Positions 63,204 to 64,000 of a DNA stretch of 64,000 nucleotides are shown in pieces (within the stretch, counting starts at the first letter, position 1; each line of letters begins with the position of its first letter). Location of the stretch: assembly GCA_029778615.1 (NCBI GenBank), contig JAKOPZ010000010.1, positions 54,620-118,619 of the forward strand, given 5' to 3'. This DNA is from Chloroflexota bacterium (GTDB taxonomy: Bacteria; Chloroflexota; Anaerolineae; UBA4142; SHND01). The notes under the pieces are model-generated. The model worked only from the letters and a program-made list of their open reading frames with translations, was not told the DNA's origin and ran no database searches. The position numbers and the translations under genes are program-made.

Positions 63204-64000
63204 ATGAGCACCCCGAACAATAATAAAATCCCGCGTCCCGATTATGCGAATCATCCCGCCTACGGCAAGCAATTTCAGAGCGTGTCGCTCGCGCAGCGGC
63301 AGCAAGCCCTCAAACGGTTTTTCCCCGAATTTCGCACCGCGTACCGCAAGACGCGGCAGATGCGCAAACTCCAGAATGCGCCAAAGCCGCGCACCACACC
63401 GTTGTATGAACAACTCGCGCGCGATGGCGTTGTGCCGCTTGTCGTCCCTGAACCAGTAATAGACTCGCTGCGCCCGCTCATTGACCCGCACGTGGCAGCC
63501 GTAAAAGCCAAGCGCGACGCCTTTGCGCCGCACGAGCGAAAATTCGAGCATACGAACATTCTGCTCAAAACGGGAGAAAACAGAGACCCACTGCTCAGTG
63601 CCTTGTGGAACATCTTGGGCGACATGGGAATTATGGACGCGGCTTCGCTTTATTTGGGCAAAAAAATCCGCTGGATTGGCGGCGCGGTGCAGATGAATGA
63701 CGATACAGACCTGCATCTCCAACATCATTTCGACGACTTGGGTTTGGAAGACCCGCCGACCAAGTACATGCACCTCGATTCGACGATCGATATTCTCAAA
63801 TGCCTGCTCTATTACACGGAGGTGACTCCAGATACCGGACCGTTTAGCTTTGTGATGGGCAGCAATCGCTTTACAACGAGCGCGATAGAATACGCGACAC
63901 GCAAAGCCAACGACCTTTCGCGCCTCGACCGCTGCGACCCCGAAACGCGCGCACAATTTTGGGCGCTTCCCTCGTTCTTCCAACACAAGTCAGAGTTTGG
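63204..64000 (+). CDS. PhyH-like Fe(II)/2-oxoglutarate dioxygenase (truncated by window edge)
   Basis: At least 265 residues, with GGAGGAG just before ATG 63204; the 3' end lies beyond the window. The dioxygenase pattern is visible: a metal-binding His-x-Asp in LQHHFDDLG, then LLYYTEVTPDTGPFSFVMGSNRF, which matches the PhyH core that follows the facial triad (TPxNGPLxxxPGSH). The second His and the 2-oxoglutarate Arg would be downstream or near the edge. Such enzymes hydroxylate lipids, amino acids or sugar-related small molecules; the substrate here is unknown. It follows the NeuB gene by 32 bp and is probably in the same transcript. Confidence 0.75.
   Translation, partial: MSTPNNNKIPRPDYANHPAYGKQFQSVSLAQRQQALKRFFPEFRTAYRKTRQMRKLQNAPKPRTTPLYEQLARDGVVPLVVPEPVIDSLRPLIDPHVAAVKAKRDAFAPHERKFEHTNILLKTGENRDPLLSALWNILGDMGIMDAASLYLGKKIRWIGGAVQMNDDTDLHLQHHFDDLGLEDPPTKYMHLDSTIDILKCLLYYTEVTPDTGPFSFVMGSNRFTTSAIEYATRKANDLSRLDRCDPETRAQFWALPSFFQHKSEF

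Overview
The window looks like a chromosomal segment of a Chloroflexota bacterium (probably Anaerolineae-like). This is inferred from gene content and style, not from a database match. Clues are: a multi-GAF sensor kinase; long Thr/Pro-rich tails on secreted or membrane proteins; a pantothenate operon with a structured, terminator-ending leader, where the Pan RNA motif is known from Chloroflexota; a large SRP RNA that appears to keep an Alu domain; a yabE-like gene next to rsmA; and many genes whose -10 box lies so close to the start codon that the mRNA would be leaderless or nearly so. No phage, CRISPR array or transposase gene is visible.

Layout. 1-5221 (minus) is one open frame running off the left edge: a membrane sensor histidine kinase with about eight consecutive GAF domains. 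5.5-13.7 kb (plus) holds a RodZ-like protein, rimO, a small membrane protein, a secreted HExxH peptidase, a HAD phosphatase and a dynamin-like GTPase. 13.8-17.5 kb holds plsX (minus) diverging from fabF-fabH. 17.6-20.0 kb (minus) is a large GT-C-like membrane protein. 20.2-23.2 kb is the pan operon (leader, panB, panE, panC), followed by a secreted PQQ-type sugar dehydrogenase. 24.6-25.9 kb (minus) pairs an 80-residue protein with an FAD oxidoreductase. 26.1-26.85 kb carries two tRNA-Ser genes and SRP RNA. 27.0-32.2 kb holds a G5/3D cell-wall protein, rsmA, a response regulator with a GGDEF-like domain, an FmdB-type zinc ribbon, a small ferredoxin-fold protein and dtd. 32.4-39.5 kb is a 2359-residue secreted protein with a NIDO-like domain, Thr/Pro tract, beta-helix, 18 AFSPE repeats and a gingipain-like peptidase domain. 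39.6-52.4 kb is mixed metabolism: CYTH protein, lutABC, ROK kinase, HAD, EamA transporter, M24 peptidase, citrate synthase, a D-threonine-aldolase-like enzyme and DinB. 52.6-64.0 kb is a surface-glycan region: GT2 transferase, Wzy-like ligase with TPR tail, a secreted GH5-like hydrolase, Wzm/Wzt-type ABC exporter, an interrupted FkbM methyltransferase, a NeuB-type synthase and a PhyH-like dioxygenase cut by the right edge.

The most unusual signal is a small non-autonomous mobile element. Two identical 154-bp copies (5343-5496 and 20016-20169, opposite orientation) each have a different perfect 10-bp target duplication, and each sits in the narrow gap between two divergent promoters. A third, diverged copy (24403-24522) sits between a stop codon and its terminator, and the uninterrupted target site can be rebuilt from its flanks. 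Other points of interest are the AFSPE repeat next to a Cys-peptidase domain, the eight-GAF kinase, the terminator-bearing panB leader, and the single in-frame stop in fkbM.
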